Shown: positions 45,249-57,714, counted from the first letter of the stretch. The stretch is 64,000 nt of DNA from Anisus vortex (GCA_949126835.1 OX421495.1:21836458-21900457), one strand, 5' to 3'. Notes: generated from the sequence alone by a model not told the origin. Made by a program: numbers and translations.

Positions 45249-45914
45249 GTTCAACACTGTAACGACTATCCCACAGGAGATGCTGTCAATTAGACTGATA
45301 GATTAGACATACTTTTCATTCACTGAACACTATTTAAAATTGTTTCTGTCTTTCATGTCTTTCTACTAATATAGTCTAGATTTATGTTGGGAAGCTATTA
45401 GAACGGTGTGCTCATAAAAATTCTATGAAGATGTACACGCTTCTGTATTGATCTTGCACAGGTTAGATCTGTTGTGGCAATACAGTTGACACATACTTTT
45501 TTGTGCAGACTCTTCCCAAAATACATTTTGATAAATGACAAGAAAAAAGTGTTTTTAATTTTCAATACATTTGTCTAAAATTATGATACCTTAAATCTCC
45601 CCTCTTGGCTACCGCACGAGAAATCATTAAAGTGTAAAAGGATCGACTAACTAGCTTTGAGTGCCATACTAGTATGCAGCGACATAGAGTATTTAGACCT
45701 AGGCTACTAAGCTAACAGGGAGAACTGTTAGCCTGTAAGGCTCATAGGTCTATATTTGTAAGTGTCTCAGGAGAAAAATAATAAAAAAGAGATCCTAAAT
45801 GCTATCAAAAATAATTAAGCCCTATATTACAACTAGATGCTTCTTTGTATATTTAAGAAAATGTTCAAGTACACATACAAAGAATACTTAAATGAAGGGC
45901 TCCCAGTGCCAATA
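45249..45914. other. AT-rich, nothing recognised
   Basis: No repeat unit, terminus or frame of note. Confidence 0.45.
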
Positions 45915-46471
45915 GAGCGTTTGCATTGGGAGGAGCTTACGTTTTTTTAGTGACGTCATTTGTAAATAGAGGAACAAATATGGCATATGGTGAAGTTTCT
46001 TATCATGCCAAATTCACATATGAATATTGGCTATCCTACTCAAAAATAAGGAGGTAAATAGTAGTAGTGTAAATTAATTGATTAATGTGATTAGGCTAGA
46101 CCTATTTACACTTTCAATTTCACTTTATAGGCCTACACTTTTAATGTTTCGTAGGCTAGGCTAATGGCTAAGTCGCTAAGTAGGGCAGTTACGATGCCAA
46201 GTGATAGTGTTGGTGAATAGGCTATCTAGTCAAGTCACTAATAGGCTCACATCGTCTATGATCTATGGCAATGATAATAATAAAATAGCCTATTTTATTT
46301 AACAGACATAATACAGCTTAAATCTTTATAAGACTTAAAACACAAAACATCATTTAAAAAAAGCTCGAGCCTATATGAAACTTTATTAATACAGAGGCCA
46401 TTATTACTTGTACACCACTACACAAAGTAAACAAAAATCACGTACTTTTTGTCACGTGATTGCAAACGCCC
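45915..46471. mobile_element. TA-flanked MITE, family E (copy 1)
   Basis: Ends GAGCGTTTGCA and, inverted from the right, GGGCGTTTGCAATCACGTGA. TA lies on both sides. The 557-bp interior matches the inverted copy at 62259-62827 along its length (TAGGCCTACACTTTTAATGT, TTGGTGAATAGGCTATCTAG). Non-coding. The TA target suggests a Tc1/mariner-type mobiliser. Confidence 0.85.
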
Positions 46472-47102
46472 TATAGCGATTGTAGGAGGTTTTGGGGCAT
46501 CTTCTCTTAGCTTTATAGCAACAATTAAATAAATAGTTGCGTAATTGCCGATTTAATTTTAAATTTTAATATTCATGGGCCCCCTAAACTCGTATGGGCC
46601 CCGTTACGGCGTACACTTTCTCTCAAGTTCGCCTTAATTCCCGTTTTCTCTCTTTATGTATTTGATCTCATTCTGTATCTCTCTTTACGTTTTCCCATAT
46701 TATTCTCCTTTCCATATTTCACATTAATTTGATTTGACGTAATTTATTCTTTTAAGACATTGTTAAATAATTCCTCCTATCCTACCTTCCCTCATTTTTT
46801 TTCAGCTTTATGGTTATCTTTATTATTTAAATTATGTTGAATCCCCCCCCCCCTCTATTTTATTCTCTCTATACACACAAACACACAATCGCTATTTTCC
46901 TCAATTTATTCCCCCCCCCCAATCCTCTATGTTTTGCGAACATACAAGCCTTTAAAACGATGTCAGATTTCATTTCAGATTTCCTAATCTATACCAAAAT
47001 CTACACCTACTCTATATCAGCTCTAAACAACTGTATGTATCATTGTCCTGTTCAACAATAAAAAAAATATAACATTTCCTAAATCGTCTGCGATCATTTT
47101 TT

Positions 47103-47138
47103 TAAGTCTTTCTCTCTCTCTCTCTTTCTCTCTCTCTA

Positions 47139-47182
<44 letters not shown>
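47103..47182. repeat. (TC)n microsatellite
   Basis: About 80 bp of TC/TCTC with a few interruptions, at the place where block A has a shorter TCTCTATCTCTC and GT tract (33855-33905). Confidence 0.95.
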
Positions 47183-47184
<2 letters not shown>

Positions 47185-47189
47185 CGTCA

Positions 47190-48041
47190 TTTTCTTTTTT
47201 TTCTCTAATATGTTTTTTTTGGCTTAAATTCAAATACAAAAGCAACTGCATTTTTAAAAAATATTTTGAATATGCTATAAATTACATTTATATGATGTAC
47301 AGAAAAGAAATAATTAAAACTAGAACAAAAAATTCATAAAAACAAATGTATAAAAAATATAACAGGTCAGGTCAACGAAGGCACTATTGCAATGCAAATA
47401 TAATTTTAATTAGTTTTCTCTTTTCTCTCTAAATTATCACTAGTTGTAGCTAAACGAAACTTCAATTGAACACTAAATTAAATATTGATTTTAAACTTCA
47501 ACCAGCCATCGATAGGATATCAACAGTAAACCCTTTAATCCCAAATGGAGACAAGGCTGGTTCCGTAAAAACTCTCCAGATCGAATAAGGAAACGAAACA
47601 AAGAACACTTTTAAAAAAATGCAATTTAACATTAACCATATCACGAAAAAACAATAACATTGAAAAGTAAAACAAGCACAACACGTGTAAAATAAATAAA
47701 CGAACACAATACACATAAAAAAAATAAACAAACACAATAAGCTTACATATAGGCTACAATTCAACAGAACATGTTTTCATTATTTCTACACAAAAAGTAT
47801 CATAATGCAAGTTCTACGCAGTTCCCTTGTTTACCGATTATTGAGAAATGACATTCAAAGAAAATACATTTGATTAGTCTCCTTTCTCCCTAAACAAAAC
47901 ATGTATTATTAGCTTTACAAGAAAATTGCGCACCTTATGTTGTTAATTATGACGTAAGGAAACGTTAATCGATGGGAACGTTTCTTATGTTTGTTCAAAA
48001 CATGCATTCTTTTCAAAATTGTTTAGATCTAGAATCACGAC
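47190..48041. other. Block B unique sequence
   Basis: The minus frame at 47498-47764 is Cys/Phe-rich from composition and not recognised. 47945-48015 aligns with block A at 34280-34350. Confidence 0.45.
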
Positions 48042-49148
48042 CATAGGTTCTCAACCTTTTTCGGCTCACCGCCCCCTTATAAATTTTTTTTCCGCTGACC
48101 GCCCCCTCCCCCAACTTTCTTTTAGCGCCCACTCTCTCCCCCCCCCTCCCCTTCCGTCCATCTGGACTTTAGTTTCCGCAATTGTTTTAGGCGTACTAGA
48201 CTTTTTGTGTGATTAATTATCTTTAAAAAAATCTGAAAAGGAAACGTATTGTAAGAATTAATAGAAAAAAAAATTGCCTCAACAAAAGGTTTAAATAAAT
48301 CAATGCGAATCGTTTGCCTGGTGTGTTGCTAGCAATGTGTCTACTTTTTGTTTCAATTTTGGTTGCCAAAGGCTTAGGTCTAATAATAAGTAACATTTTG
48401 TTATATTACAAAACAGAACTTGTTCGGCATCACTATTGAATCAAATGTGGAAGCATTTTTTTTTGTTAAATGGATATAATTAGCCCGTTTTATTTGAGCG
48501 AATAATTCTTTTCTTTTTCTTTTATAAACAAATAAATGGCTTACAATTTATAACTTTGAAAAGATCAAACTGTAAAAAGTATTTGAAAATTATATAAATA
48601 TTATATGACTAAAGAATTTATATGTATATTTTCGAACATTACAATAACTACCCAGTTTGTATGATTACTACTTATCTGTACCGCTTAACAGTAGTTTGTT
48701 ATCATTGTCTATTATAATTTAAAATACATTAAAGAAATCTCGGTTGAACTGAGATCAAAGTATCATTAATATTAGAAGATGTTAGGGCGACAGTGATCGG
48801 TCAGCAGGGTTGACATTCCGGTGAACCAGCCACCGTACCAACCGGCCGCACACTATATTTGCCAAATACAGACCCCTACTTCATCGAAAAGTCACTGCGA
48901 TTCCTATTTCTTATTAATATAATAATATGTAGGCATACTGTTGGGGGATATCAGATATTTAGCGGCACTTGCGTTTACATCTTATTTCATAAAAAAAACT
49001 AATCGATTCAAATAGCAGAGGTGTCAAAATATATCAAGTACGTTTGTACCGCCCCACAATCGCCCCCGGGAATGTCAGCGCCCTTCACCCTTAAAGCTTC
49101 TCATCGCCCCCCGGGGGGGGGCGATATCGCCCCCGTTGAGAACCTATG
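48042..49148 (+). mobile_element. hAT element G (CATAGGTTCTCAACC ends)
   Basis: The left end is CATAGGTTCTCAACCTTTTT and the right end, inverted, CATAGGTTCTCAACGGGGGC, each followed by C/G-rich 'CCGCCCCC' sequence. The flanks ATCACGAC and ATCTAGAC match 6/8. The middle (48410-48760) aligns with the AT-rich core of the other hAT family (for example 18205-18530). The same element lies inverted at 60864-62980. No transposase frame. Confidence 0.82.
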
Positions 49149-49163
49149 ATCTAGACTATAGGC

Positions 49164-49346
49164 CAGCGTTGGCGAACCTATGGCACGTGTGCCACAGTTG
49201 GCACGCAGAGCCATTTCGGTGGGCACGCGAGCATTTACGAAAAATGGTACAGCTAGGTTATGGAATTTGGTTTTAATTGCTGTGTTGGCACGTTGAAAGA
49301 AATAAGTTGGTATTTGTATTGTACTTTGGGCACGCGGCCATCACTG
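49164..49346. mobile_element. hAT MITE, perfect 8-bp target duplication
   Basis: Ends are CAGCGTTGGCGAACCTATGG and, inverted, CAGTGATGGCCGCGTGCCC. CTATAGGC is present at 49156-49163 and 49347-49354. Interior phrases GGCACGTGTGCCACAGTTGG and GGGCACGCGAGC are typical of GGCGAACCTATGGCACG-type hAT elements. 183 bp, non-coding. Confidence 0.92.
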
Positions 49347-49574
49347 CTATAGGCTCTAGAGTAACTTTAGACTATATTAACTTAGCAAAACTTTGTGCCT
49401 GCTGGTAAAATCTTCGGAAGGATCAATGACCCACTTTCCGTCATCATGTTGAGCTGAAACGTTGAAAATAGACGTAGTGCCAAGGACAAGATATTATAAT
49501 ATAAAAAATATAGCTCCCGCTCCCACACACACACACCAACCCTTTAGAATAAAGTTAATCTCAGAATAATATAA

Positions 49575-49745
49575 TATGGATTAACTTCTAGTAAAGCAAA
49601 GTATCCCTTCGGACCAAATTTATCCATAGGGCCGGTGAAGCAGCGTTCACAAGTTTCCGTGGGCACGGCATACTAGGTGACAGTGTTGCCAGCACAGTTG
49701 TAGACACCTTCCAGATCCAAGAATGAATCCTAGCCTTCACCAGAA
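49575..49745 (-). mobile_element. tRNA-derived SINE S1 (minus), block B copy
   Basis: GGGCCGGTGAAGCAGCGTTC, then CAAGTTTCCGTGGGCACGGC and CCTTCCAGATCCAAGAATGA correspond to 34690-34855. The TAAAGGCGG part of the core is deleted here. Confidence 0.85.
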
Positions 49746-49836
49746 CTAAAGTACACAGTCCAACAGTAAGTAAAGTATGTTAAGTAAGTGCGCCCAGCGG
49801 CACGCGTTGCCTCTCGATTGCCACCGTGCTCCATGC

Positions 49837-50033
49837 CAGTGGCGTAGCTGGGGGAGGGGGAGGGGGGGTCCAAATTCGAAAGTCTCCCCGGGCCCCCTAC
49901 TTTAGGGGGGGGGGCCCAAAGGAGTGTCCGAATTGTGTTTTTTTTTCTCATGTCATAATATCAAATGTCAAAATGCAGGGACCCCAAAAGAGGCCAAGCA
50001 CCCCGGGCCCCCAAATCCCTTGCAACGGCACTG
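49837..50033. mobile_element. hAT-like MITE (CAGTGGCGTAGC ends)
   Basis: The left end is CAGTGGCGTAGCTGGGGG and the right end, inverted, CAGTGCCGTTGCAAGG. The flanks CTCCATGC and CTCCGTGG match 6/8. The interior is rich in GGGGCCC. CAGTGGCGTAGC-type ends occur on many animal hAT-like MITEs. Confidence 0.8.
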
Positions 50034-50845
50034 CTCCGTGGCTTGCCTACTACCATTTTCTTTTAATATGTTCGGTCCAAATATATATTGATACGACCTT
50101 TGTTGTTTTTTTTGTTTTTTACCAATAAGTTCAATTCAAAGAAACTGCTCATTATTTGCCAAAGACGACTTGCGGTAATTATTCAGCGTATTTTTTATTT
50201 TTTTTTGTTTGGTCTTCATTCAAAGTTATAGACTTTAAATATAATGCGAAACAATAAAATATAGTGAAAATAATATCTAGTCTTACCGATAAATGATAAC
50301 TTGAAACATAATACTTAGCATAATTAAGCAAGCAGGATATCTTTGATTGCTGGTGGAAAAACCCCACAAATCCTTTTCTTTTCGAAAAATAAAATAGACA
50401 TTAATTTTACCCGTAGAGAGTTTCTGACCTCTGAAAAAGCTTGAGACAAATCAATGGGCGCATCGAATAGTGTATACGTCAAGATCAGCACAAGTGACTA
50501 CTGATTGACACAGCCACGTAAATCAGTAGCCTGGACCCAGCAAGATCGCGGAAATGATCTCTGGACAATAAAAAGCGACTTCTTGACACACTTCCCAGGG
50601 ACATAATATTCAGATTTGCCCTGAGTTGCTCTTGTGACTGTTTTAAATGGACTCACCATAACAAGAACAGGGAGTTATTTTATAGGGAGAGGGGGGTAAG
50701 AGGAGAGGGGGCGATGGGTGTCACTTTAATGCAGTGTATGGGCGGTACTTTACTGTGTGTGGGTATGTCAGTCTCATTAATCCATTAGCTCTACCATTTA
50801 TGAGGGTGGGGTGGGGAGAGGATTGTGGGCACGATGGTCTATAAG

Positions 50846-53566
50846 AGGGGTCGGCAACCTAAGGTACGCGAGTCAAACTTGGCACGCGGAGCGATTATGA
50901 GTGGCACACCAGGGAGACCTGCCAGATGGAGATTTTTCAATGCAAACTTTAACATGAAAATCATGCTTTACGACGAGTGTTAAAGTTCTGGAAAGTTTGT
51001 GTGCAAATAACTCATCATTGGACTCGCGATCTGTGATAGAATCTATTGTTAAAAAAGTCCATTTTATAGCTTCTCACAGTCTATTGATATACAGGCTATT
51101 CAAGTCTCTTCAACAAGAATATAGAGATCTGCTGATTCACACATTGCTCGTTACCTTGGGCGAGGTTAAGTCTTGGATAAATGACTGTTGATGCCGTTGT
51201 TCGTGATTGACATAGCAACACATTTCAATTAGTTGAAATTTTGTCAAACAGAACTTGAACTCTTAGACCACTAAAATGAATTTGCATTGAAACTGGATAT
51301 ATATCTTCCCGTGTAATCAACTTCAAAACATTTTAACTACTTGCTTATTTAGGGCACACTAGGATAGATAGTTTTTTTTTTCAGGAGTACATTGAAGCAC
51401 AAGCACTAATGTTTTCATACCACATCAAGACTGACTGGCTTAATCTATATTACTATTTCTTAGATCTGGATCTGGTGGTATATTAGTTATTCTAAAATGC
51501 AGCAAGTTGAATTTTAAACATTAAAATAAATGTGCCGATTGGCGAAAAAAACTGGAAGGAAACTGCTTCGGAAAGTCATCTGCTGTTCTAAGCTCATCGA
51601 CATTCACTCTAGTTTCCGTTTTTGATTAAACTTACAGATGTACACACATTTTATCACACATGAAAGTTGTTTTAAGCTTTGGCAAAGAGGCCACTTACAT
51701 TAGATTTCTAAAAAGTATCTAAATATGTACCCGACATTGATCCAATAGGGTAGAGCATTCAAGAACAAGGCGCTCGTGATAGGCCTACCCTACATGCTAA
51801 TTACATTCAAACGAGTTTTTACGCCTGTCTTCTTTAATTAAGCATAAATAGTCTATAATGAATTTTAAAAAAAACCACATATTTATTTGTTGATTATTTT
51901 AATAAATATAAGAGGCTTATATTCAGCATTAGAATATTTAATTGTTGGAGTTATTAATGTTTTAAAAAATCTCCTTAAGTTAATTCGACTTAAACAATTA
52001 ATGTTGGTCATGTTTATTTACAACTGTTTAACGCAAATTAATTTTATTTCTTTAATTAATTACTAGTTGAAATAAATACCATAATGCTAGAGCTATATTA
52101 GGGAAAGAATAATTAAAAAGTAATATTTGTTTTAATACATAACATTGCATGTTTGGTATCCCCAGTATCACTATAGAAGTAAATTTAAAAGAGGCAGCTT
52201 TAATTGAAGGGAGATAATTAACCCATGTTTATTTGTGTTAGTATTTTTAACTGTTTTCTAATTTTCCTTTATTAAAGAAATTAAAAGTTTACAATTATAG
52301 TTTTAAAATGACAATACTAAACAAAATAAGTTCAAAAATCATATAAATATTATATGAGTGAAGAAACTATATGTACATTTTAAAACTATAAACAGGACAT
52401 TAACTACCCACGTTGTATGATTACTACGTATCTACTTTACTTAATTGCGATTCTATCTCACAGAAAACATTTGCATAATATTATCGAAAATCTCATTCCA
52501 GCTGAGATCAAAATATAATTAATCGACTCTGGTTTCATCACCAGTGATACCACTCCTTGGCTTTTTTCCCAAGATCTTGGCTTTTTCGATCTCAACTTGG
52601 GATATTGGCTTGTATTTTCAAGGACCTTGGCTTTTTAACTTGGCTTTTTCTTTCAAGAAAATATTAGCATTTTTTAAATGTATTTTAGTATCCAAAATGT
52701 AATTTGGGAAGCGATTAAAAGTCTAATAATGCATATGCCATCTTTACTGCTACAGCAAATTTGGCTAGACTCACTGTGTCGCCAGCGACGGCTCGGTTAT
52801 ATCACTTATACCGTATAAAAACAGTGCTGAGTTGGGTGGAAATTGAGTGAATCTATAAGGTGGCAACGAGGAAGGAGAGGGTGAAGTGGTGTAGCATTTA
52901 ATCTAACCTCACATTTGACGACATCGTTGTAAACACCCGCCGCATGCTGCAGCCGCCTATTGCGAGTGAATAGAAGAAATATTCCTCATCATATGACTAT
53001 AACGGTTATAAACTGGAAGTGGTTGAGATAAAAACAATGCGTGGTGGGAGGAGAGACAAATAGTGCAAATAAATAGGGAGGGGTGAGTGGGCCAAGGGTA
53101 GGCAAATAGTATAAAAGGGTCTTAGGGGGCAACATTTTGCATCGGAAAAATAGTGCACTGTTTGGGGTTGGATAAGGGGGGGGGGGGGCAATAATAAATC
53201 AGGCTTTTTCTGCACTGGTGCATGATTTCACACTGAACAATTGGAAAACTATTTTTTATAAGTATCAAAAATTGAAACGTAAACAGATCATTGATCTTAT
53301 TATAACTTAAATTTTAAAAACAATATATTTCCATTAACTAAAAGTTAAACATCTTTTATATTTTTTTAATATGTTTTTAGTTTTAAGGACCAAAAAAGGG
53401 GAGGGGGATGAGGTGCAAATGGGTGAAGTTAAAAATAAAAATAAATGGGGGGGGGGGGAAATAGGTAATGTAGACCATTTTTTATTATAACTTGGCTTTT
53501 CTGGGCTTTTTTTAGGAGCTCAACTTGGCTTTTCTGAAATTGTAGAGCGGTAACACTGTTCACCAC
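50846..53566 (+). mobile_element. Non-autonomous hAT copy B (right end lost)
   Basis: The left end is AGGGGTCGGCAACCTAAGGT after TCTATAAG. The body aligns with copy A from 35587 to 39660, but without the Harbinger-like insert. A second hAT (52542-53558) has landed in it. The right terminus is replaced by repeat K and LINE L4 sequence. Confidence 0.8.
52542..53558. mobile_element. hAT element with 8-bp target duplication
   Basis: Ends are CAGTGATACCACTCCTTGGC and, inverted, CAGTGTTACCGCTCTAC. TTCATCAC (52534-52541) and TTCACCAC (53559-53566) flank it. Block A has the unoccupied site TTCTCCAC at about 39670. Repeated 'CTTGGCTTTTT' phrases lie near both ends. 1017 bp with no transposase frame. 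Poly-G runs are at 53177 and 53449. Confidence 0.9.
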
Positions 53567-53579
53567 ATAAAGTGGGGGG

Positions 53580-53965
53580 TTTAGTCACTGTGATCGCTTC
53601 TCGGCTTTCTTCCTAGGATCAGGGTGTCGTACATTTTAATCTCAGGAGGCGGTCAAGTTGGCACCTGGAGGGAACGAATTGGACAATACACCCAAGAGCG
53701 GTATGTTGTCCGAGCTTTGCTAGACTGGGAACTTGCTGTTTTCTCGCATTGGCTCTCATTCATGGTCGGCCTGGACACTCGGCGCTCATGCTTGACGTAA
53801 GAGTGATTTTGCAGAGGGCGGAACTAGCTGATCCACGACTGATGACCCGCCTTTCGGGGCGGGACGTCAGTATGGGTATTAGTGAAGTTGCCGAAACCAT
53901 GCGACAATTAAAAGGCCGAAAGGCCCACAGGAGAGGCAAGAAGTTCTCCAAGCGCCCCCTTATGG
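53580..53965 (+). repeat. Unknown repeat K (copy 2)
   Basis: Matches 39664-40083 (ATCTCAGGAGGCGGTCAAGT, then CACCTGGAGGGAACGAATTG). The shared reading frame VSYILISGGGQVGTWRER is kept here for about 45 codons. An 18-bp block (TTTTGCAGAGGGCGGAAC) is extra relative to copy 1. Confidence 0.6.
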
Positions 53966-54160
53966 TATCCCTAATGCGAGAACAAACGCATATAAGTACT
54001 TTTTATTCCCAAGAGGCATTCGGGCATGGAATGGGTTGCCACGAAAACCAGTAACTTAACATCATTTAAAACATTAATAATAACTTGACTAGACTCGGAC
54101 CACGGATGAGCGTAGGACGCAATAATCTTTTTTATAGAAGGAGCGTCTGTAATGTATAAG
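53965..54160 (+). pseudogene. LINE 3' end, family L4
   Basis: Translates in part to NARTNAYKYFLFPRGIRAWN, then GLP, as at 12140-12245. It then has the same 3' sequence (GAGCGTAGGACGCAATAATC, then AAGGAGCGTCTGTAATGTAT). 5'-truncated. Confidence 0.8.
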
Positions 54161-55290
54161 ATAATATACATACATTTTCTAAATCTTTTCAGTCTCTAAT
54201 TCGACCAAGTTCTTATCTCATTAGTAAACATCAAATTTTCGTGTGTTTTTTTTTTTACATGTCTTTAATTTATACTCTTGTTTTTGGTGTAGATCAACAA
54301 AAATACATGTATCTAAGTACCTTTTGAGAACTTGAGGTTATATATTATATTATATAATGAATAAGATTTGTTCAAACAAACTTAATTCATTCATGTTAAA
54401 AGAAAATGACCTACCACTACCACAATGTATTTCTTGATTCAAACTTAAATAAGCCGTTGTGTATGTGTGTGTTTGCGTGTGTTGTGTGTGTATGTGTGTG
54501 TTTGTGTGTGTTGTGTTTGTATGTGTGTGTGTGTATTTGTGTGTGTGTGTGTGTGTATTGGCTTTGATACAGATCCTCTACGTCTCGTATTATATTTTGA
54601 TTTGTTCCAAAATTGAATTTAACTCTATTTCCCATCCAATCAAATGAAATAGAAAATAAACATCATCCAAGTTTCATCTTATTTGCCTCCCCTGGCTTGT
54701 TTTATTTCACTCCACAACACTGAATAACATTAACAACCAAATTGGAAATAAATAAAAGTTGGCAAGTGTTTTTGTTGTTATTGTTTTTGTATTTGTATAT
54801 GTAATACATACAAAAGAATTCATATGTTTTTTCTTTGTTATTGTTTTTTTTATTTTGTTGTTTGTTAAAATAATTTGAAGGACTTGTTCAAAGCAGAATT
54901 TGATATCCTGTAGCAACTATGGGAGCATTTCTCTTAAGCAGTTCATTTATTCCAGCATAAATAAAAGTTGATCTCTCGGTGCATTGTGGTGGAGAAGGTG
55001 GTTCCTCAATTTACTGTCAGGACGTCCCGGGAATACAAATTGTCGTAGCCATGAGAGTGTGCTTACACATTTATTTATTTCTGGATGGACAAAACATATT
55101 TTTGCTTTCTTGATAGATCTAGATCTAGATACACATATTTATTTTCAATTTTAAAACGGCATTTTTGTCTGAACATTTAAAGTAGGGATTTTTTTTTTTC
55201 CTGTACACAGAATGAGTTCGATTGATTGATATATTTTTTAAACATATATTTCTTTGATTTAAATATGATTCTTTTTGACAGATTTGGTTG
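54161..55290. other. AT-rich; (TG)n microsatellite
   Basis: 54461-54560 is a TGTGTG tract. The Val/Cys-rich plus frame and Thr/His-rich minus frame over it are by-products. Otherwise nothing is recognised. Confidence 0.5.
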
Positions 55291-55300
55291 TTTTCTAGAG

Positions 55301-55510
55301 CAGGGTTCGGCAACCTAAGGAACGCGTGACACACTTGGCACACAGAGCGATTTACAATGGCTTGTGGAAGACTACCCCCGAAAAAAGTCAATTCAAGTAC
55401 TTCTACAAGAAATTGACTGCTAAAGCATGATGATCTTTAGGCTTTTGACACGCTGAATGAATTAGAAATCCTACCTTGGCACACAGTTATCAAAAGGTTG
55501 CCGACCCCTG
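55301..55510. mobile_element. hAT MITE with 8-bp target duplication
   Basis: The left end is CAGGGTTCGGCAACCTAAGG and the right end, inverted, CAGGGGTCGGCAACCTTTTG. The flanks are TTCTAGAG (55293-55300) and TTCTAAAG (55511-55518). The interior AATTGACTGCTAAAGCA and GCTGAATGAATTAGAAATCC match the longer copies A and C. 210 bp. Confidence 0.92.
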
Positions 55511-55782
55511 TTCTAAAGGGGAAAATTCCACCTCCTGGATTTCTTCTTGTACTACAGACCAAACTGCTGCCGACCCCTGTTCTAAAGGGAACAATTCCGC
55601 CTCCTGGATTTCTTGTTGTACTACAGACCAAACTGCTGCCGACCCCTGTTCTAAAGGGAACAATTCCGCCTCCTGGATTTCTTCTTGTACTACAGACCAA
55701 ACTGCTGCCGACCCCTGTTCTAAAGGGAACAATTCCGCCTCCTGGATTTCTTCTTGTACTACAGACCAAACTGCTGCCGACC
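55503..55782. repeat. 69-bp minisatellite grown from the hAT end
   Basis: GACCCCTGTTCTAAAGGG recurs at 55503, 55572, 55641 and 55710, with a partial unit at 55779: four 69-bp units. Each repeat contains the last bases of the MITE (CCGACCCCTG) plus its target duplication, so the array arose after insertion. As 69 = 3 x 23, frames are open on both strands (PTPVLKGTIPPPGFL and others) but encode nothing recognised. Confidence 0.95.
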
Positions 55783-55789
55783 TTCTAGT

Positions 55790-56764
55790 TTTCTTGCAGT
55801 CAGTGTCTGGCAAAAAGTTTCATTTCTAAGTTTCGTTATAGCTGTTCTGTGTGTCGGTAATGGTAAGTTTAAGAGGGCAATAATGTAAGTCTGCGATTGA
55901 TTAGCTTGGGGCACTCCAGTAGGATGTAGATCATCTGTTTCATGTAGGTGTGTGCAATGTCTGCAATTTTGGTGGATGTCTTCTTCTTCTTCATATTACT
56001 GTGGAGTCCCCGTTAGGCCCGAGGAAAAAGTCCACAATTTAACGACCCACAAAATTTTTAAACAAACAAACAAGAATTAAAAACAGATGACGTAGTTTCA
56101 TTTGAGGTATTTAGTTTAGCCCTTCGGTGAAGATTAGAAAGCCGGTATAGAGGGGGCAGTGATGGAAGCCTGGTCCAGTGTGTTCCACAGTCTAGTGGCT
56201 AGCGGGGAAAAAAATATTTGTAAATGTCGGTGCGTGTATTGGTTTTTTTTTGTTGTTTAAATGTAAGATGTGTTCTATATGACCTCTCCACCAATCCACT
56301 CCACACGAGATGGTATCGGGTTTTGAATGGACACTGTACAGATGATTGGTTCTTGGAAAGAAAGATGCTGTGATCTGGTTGGCGCTGTTTAGACACAACA
56401 TAAATACAGACCGTAAGATGTCCAAGAGATTATGAGAGAAAAATCTAGTCACCTAGGCAATTGCTGTTCAGTGTAATGCTAGTGTACTGGTTCATTGTCA
56501 TTGTCATTGTCAAATGGGAAGGGGGGGGGGGGGGTAGAAATGTTCAATCGATGTACTAACGTAGTGGGTCACACAATACCTTCATATCACATAATAATAG
56601 AAATAGTCAGACTTAGCGGCTTTAGCAAGCATTATCGAAATACCGACGAATATCGAGGCTAAAATATATGTTGTGTAATAAAAAATGTTTTATTTTGAAA
56701 ATTTAATTAAAAAAAAGGTGGAAAAATAAGAAGAATAAGAGAGAGAGAGCGATAGAGAGAAAGT

Positions 56765-56807
<43 letters not shown>

Positions 56808-57714
56808 AGGGGGGGAGGGAGGCAGGAGGTAATGAAAGGGATATGTAACAAACAATGGCCTTGTGGTATATCAATTAACTCAAAACAAAATGCCCGCCCC
56901 ATTCATTGAAATTGATTGAATATTGAAATGATTGCACAATAACGAGTGTGTCTTTCCCCACGTGTATTCAACATTACCCACTGTATCTTCCTTTAAAAAA
57001 AAATACAACTCACTAATGGACTTGTATAGAAACAAACCAACATTGTATCACTATAGAATAAACGACATAGCCAACAACATTCTGGTTTTCATCTGTCTTT
57101 CCATATGTTTTGAAATACATTGCCAATTGTTCTTTGTTTTTCTTGGTGAGCCGAGATCGTTTTTTTTTTTTTCAATAGCATTGATTTATTACCAAAGTTT
57201 TAATGTAATCTCCAGCCGTGATTGTATTGTTAATACATTTTGTTAAAGACTAATTGATAACAAAAACACATTATTGAGACAAAGAATATCTTGAAATAAA
57301 CAACAGTAATAACACAGAAACAATGAAAACTATTTTTTTAAAAATTCATTTGAATTCGCTAATTAATTGTTTTAATTTATTGCAACGAAAAATAAAAAAT
57401 TGGAATTTGTAGTTCAAAAAGGAATGGCAATTGTAGGACGTGCATTGTATTTTTAAGGATTATCTCATTGAAACTGGGGGGATGGTGTTGGGCTGGGGGA
57501 GGTGGTATTGAATCTGTGACAGCAGGGGGTGGGGAGAGATTTTGCTTGAACATCATGTGACATCTTCTGTTCCTTCCCAGTGACACTTGACATCCGAATT
57601 CCACATTCATTGACTGGCACGTAACTGTCAGGGGCAACTGGAAATATTCTCTTGCTCCCCCCCCCCCCCCCGCCATTTGTTATCCCTTTTTCTTCTACTC
57701 ATGCCCCCTTCCTA
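55790..57714. other. Unique DNA with simple repeats
   Basis: A G run is at 56521-56534, (GA)n at 56742-56808 and a C run near 57657-57671. No coding frame with a known motif. Confidence 0.5.

Larger units (their letters stand above)
46612..53970. repeat. Duplicated block B
   Basis: The second copy of block A, in the same orientation about 13 kb downstream. Private to B are the hAT elements at 48042-49148, 49164-49346, 49837-50033 and 52542-53558. Missing from B are the LINE fragment at 34120-34267 and the Harbinger-like insert. Its right part ends in a LINE (53965-54160) where block A continues into the hAT right end. Confidence 0.88.

Noticed and set aside
47498..47764. Cys/Phe-rich hydrophobic minus frame
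   Set aside because: Composition-driven in an AT-rich stretch, with no counterpart in block A.
55437..55829. Repeat-protein-like frames on both strands
   Set aside because: The 69-bp array is a multiple of three; no start, signal or domain supports a gene.
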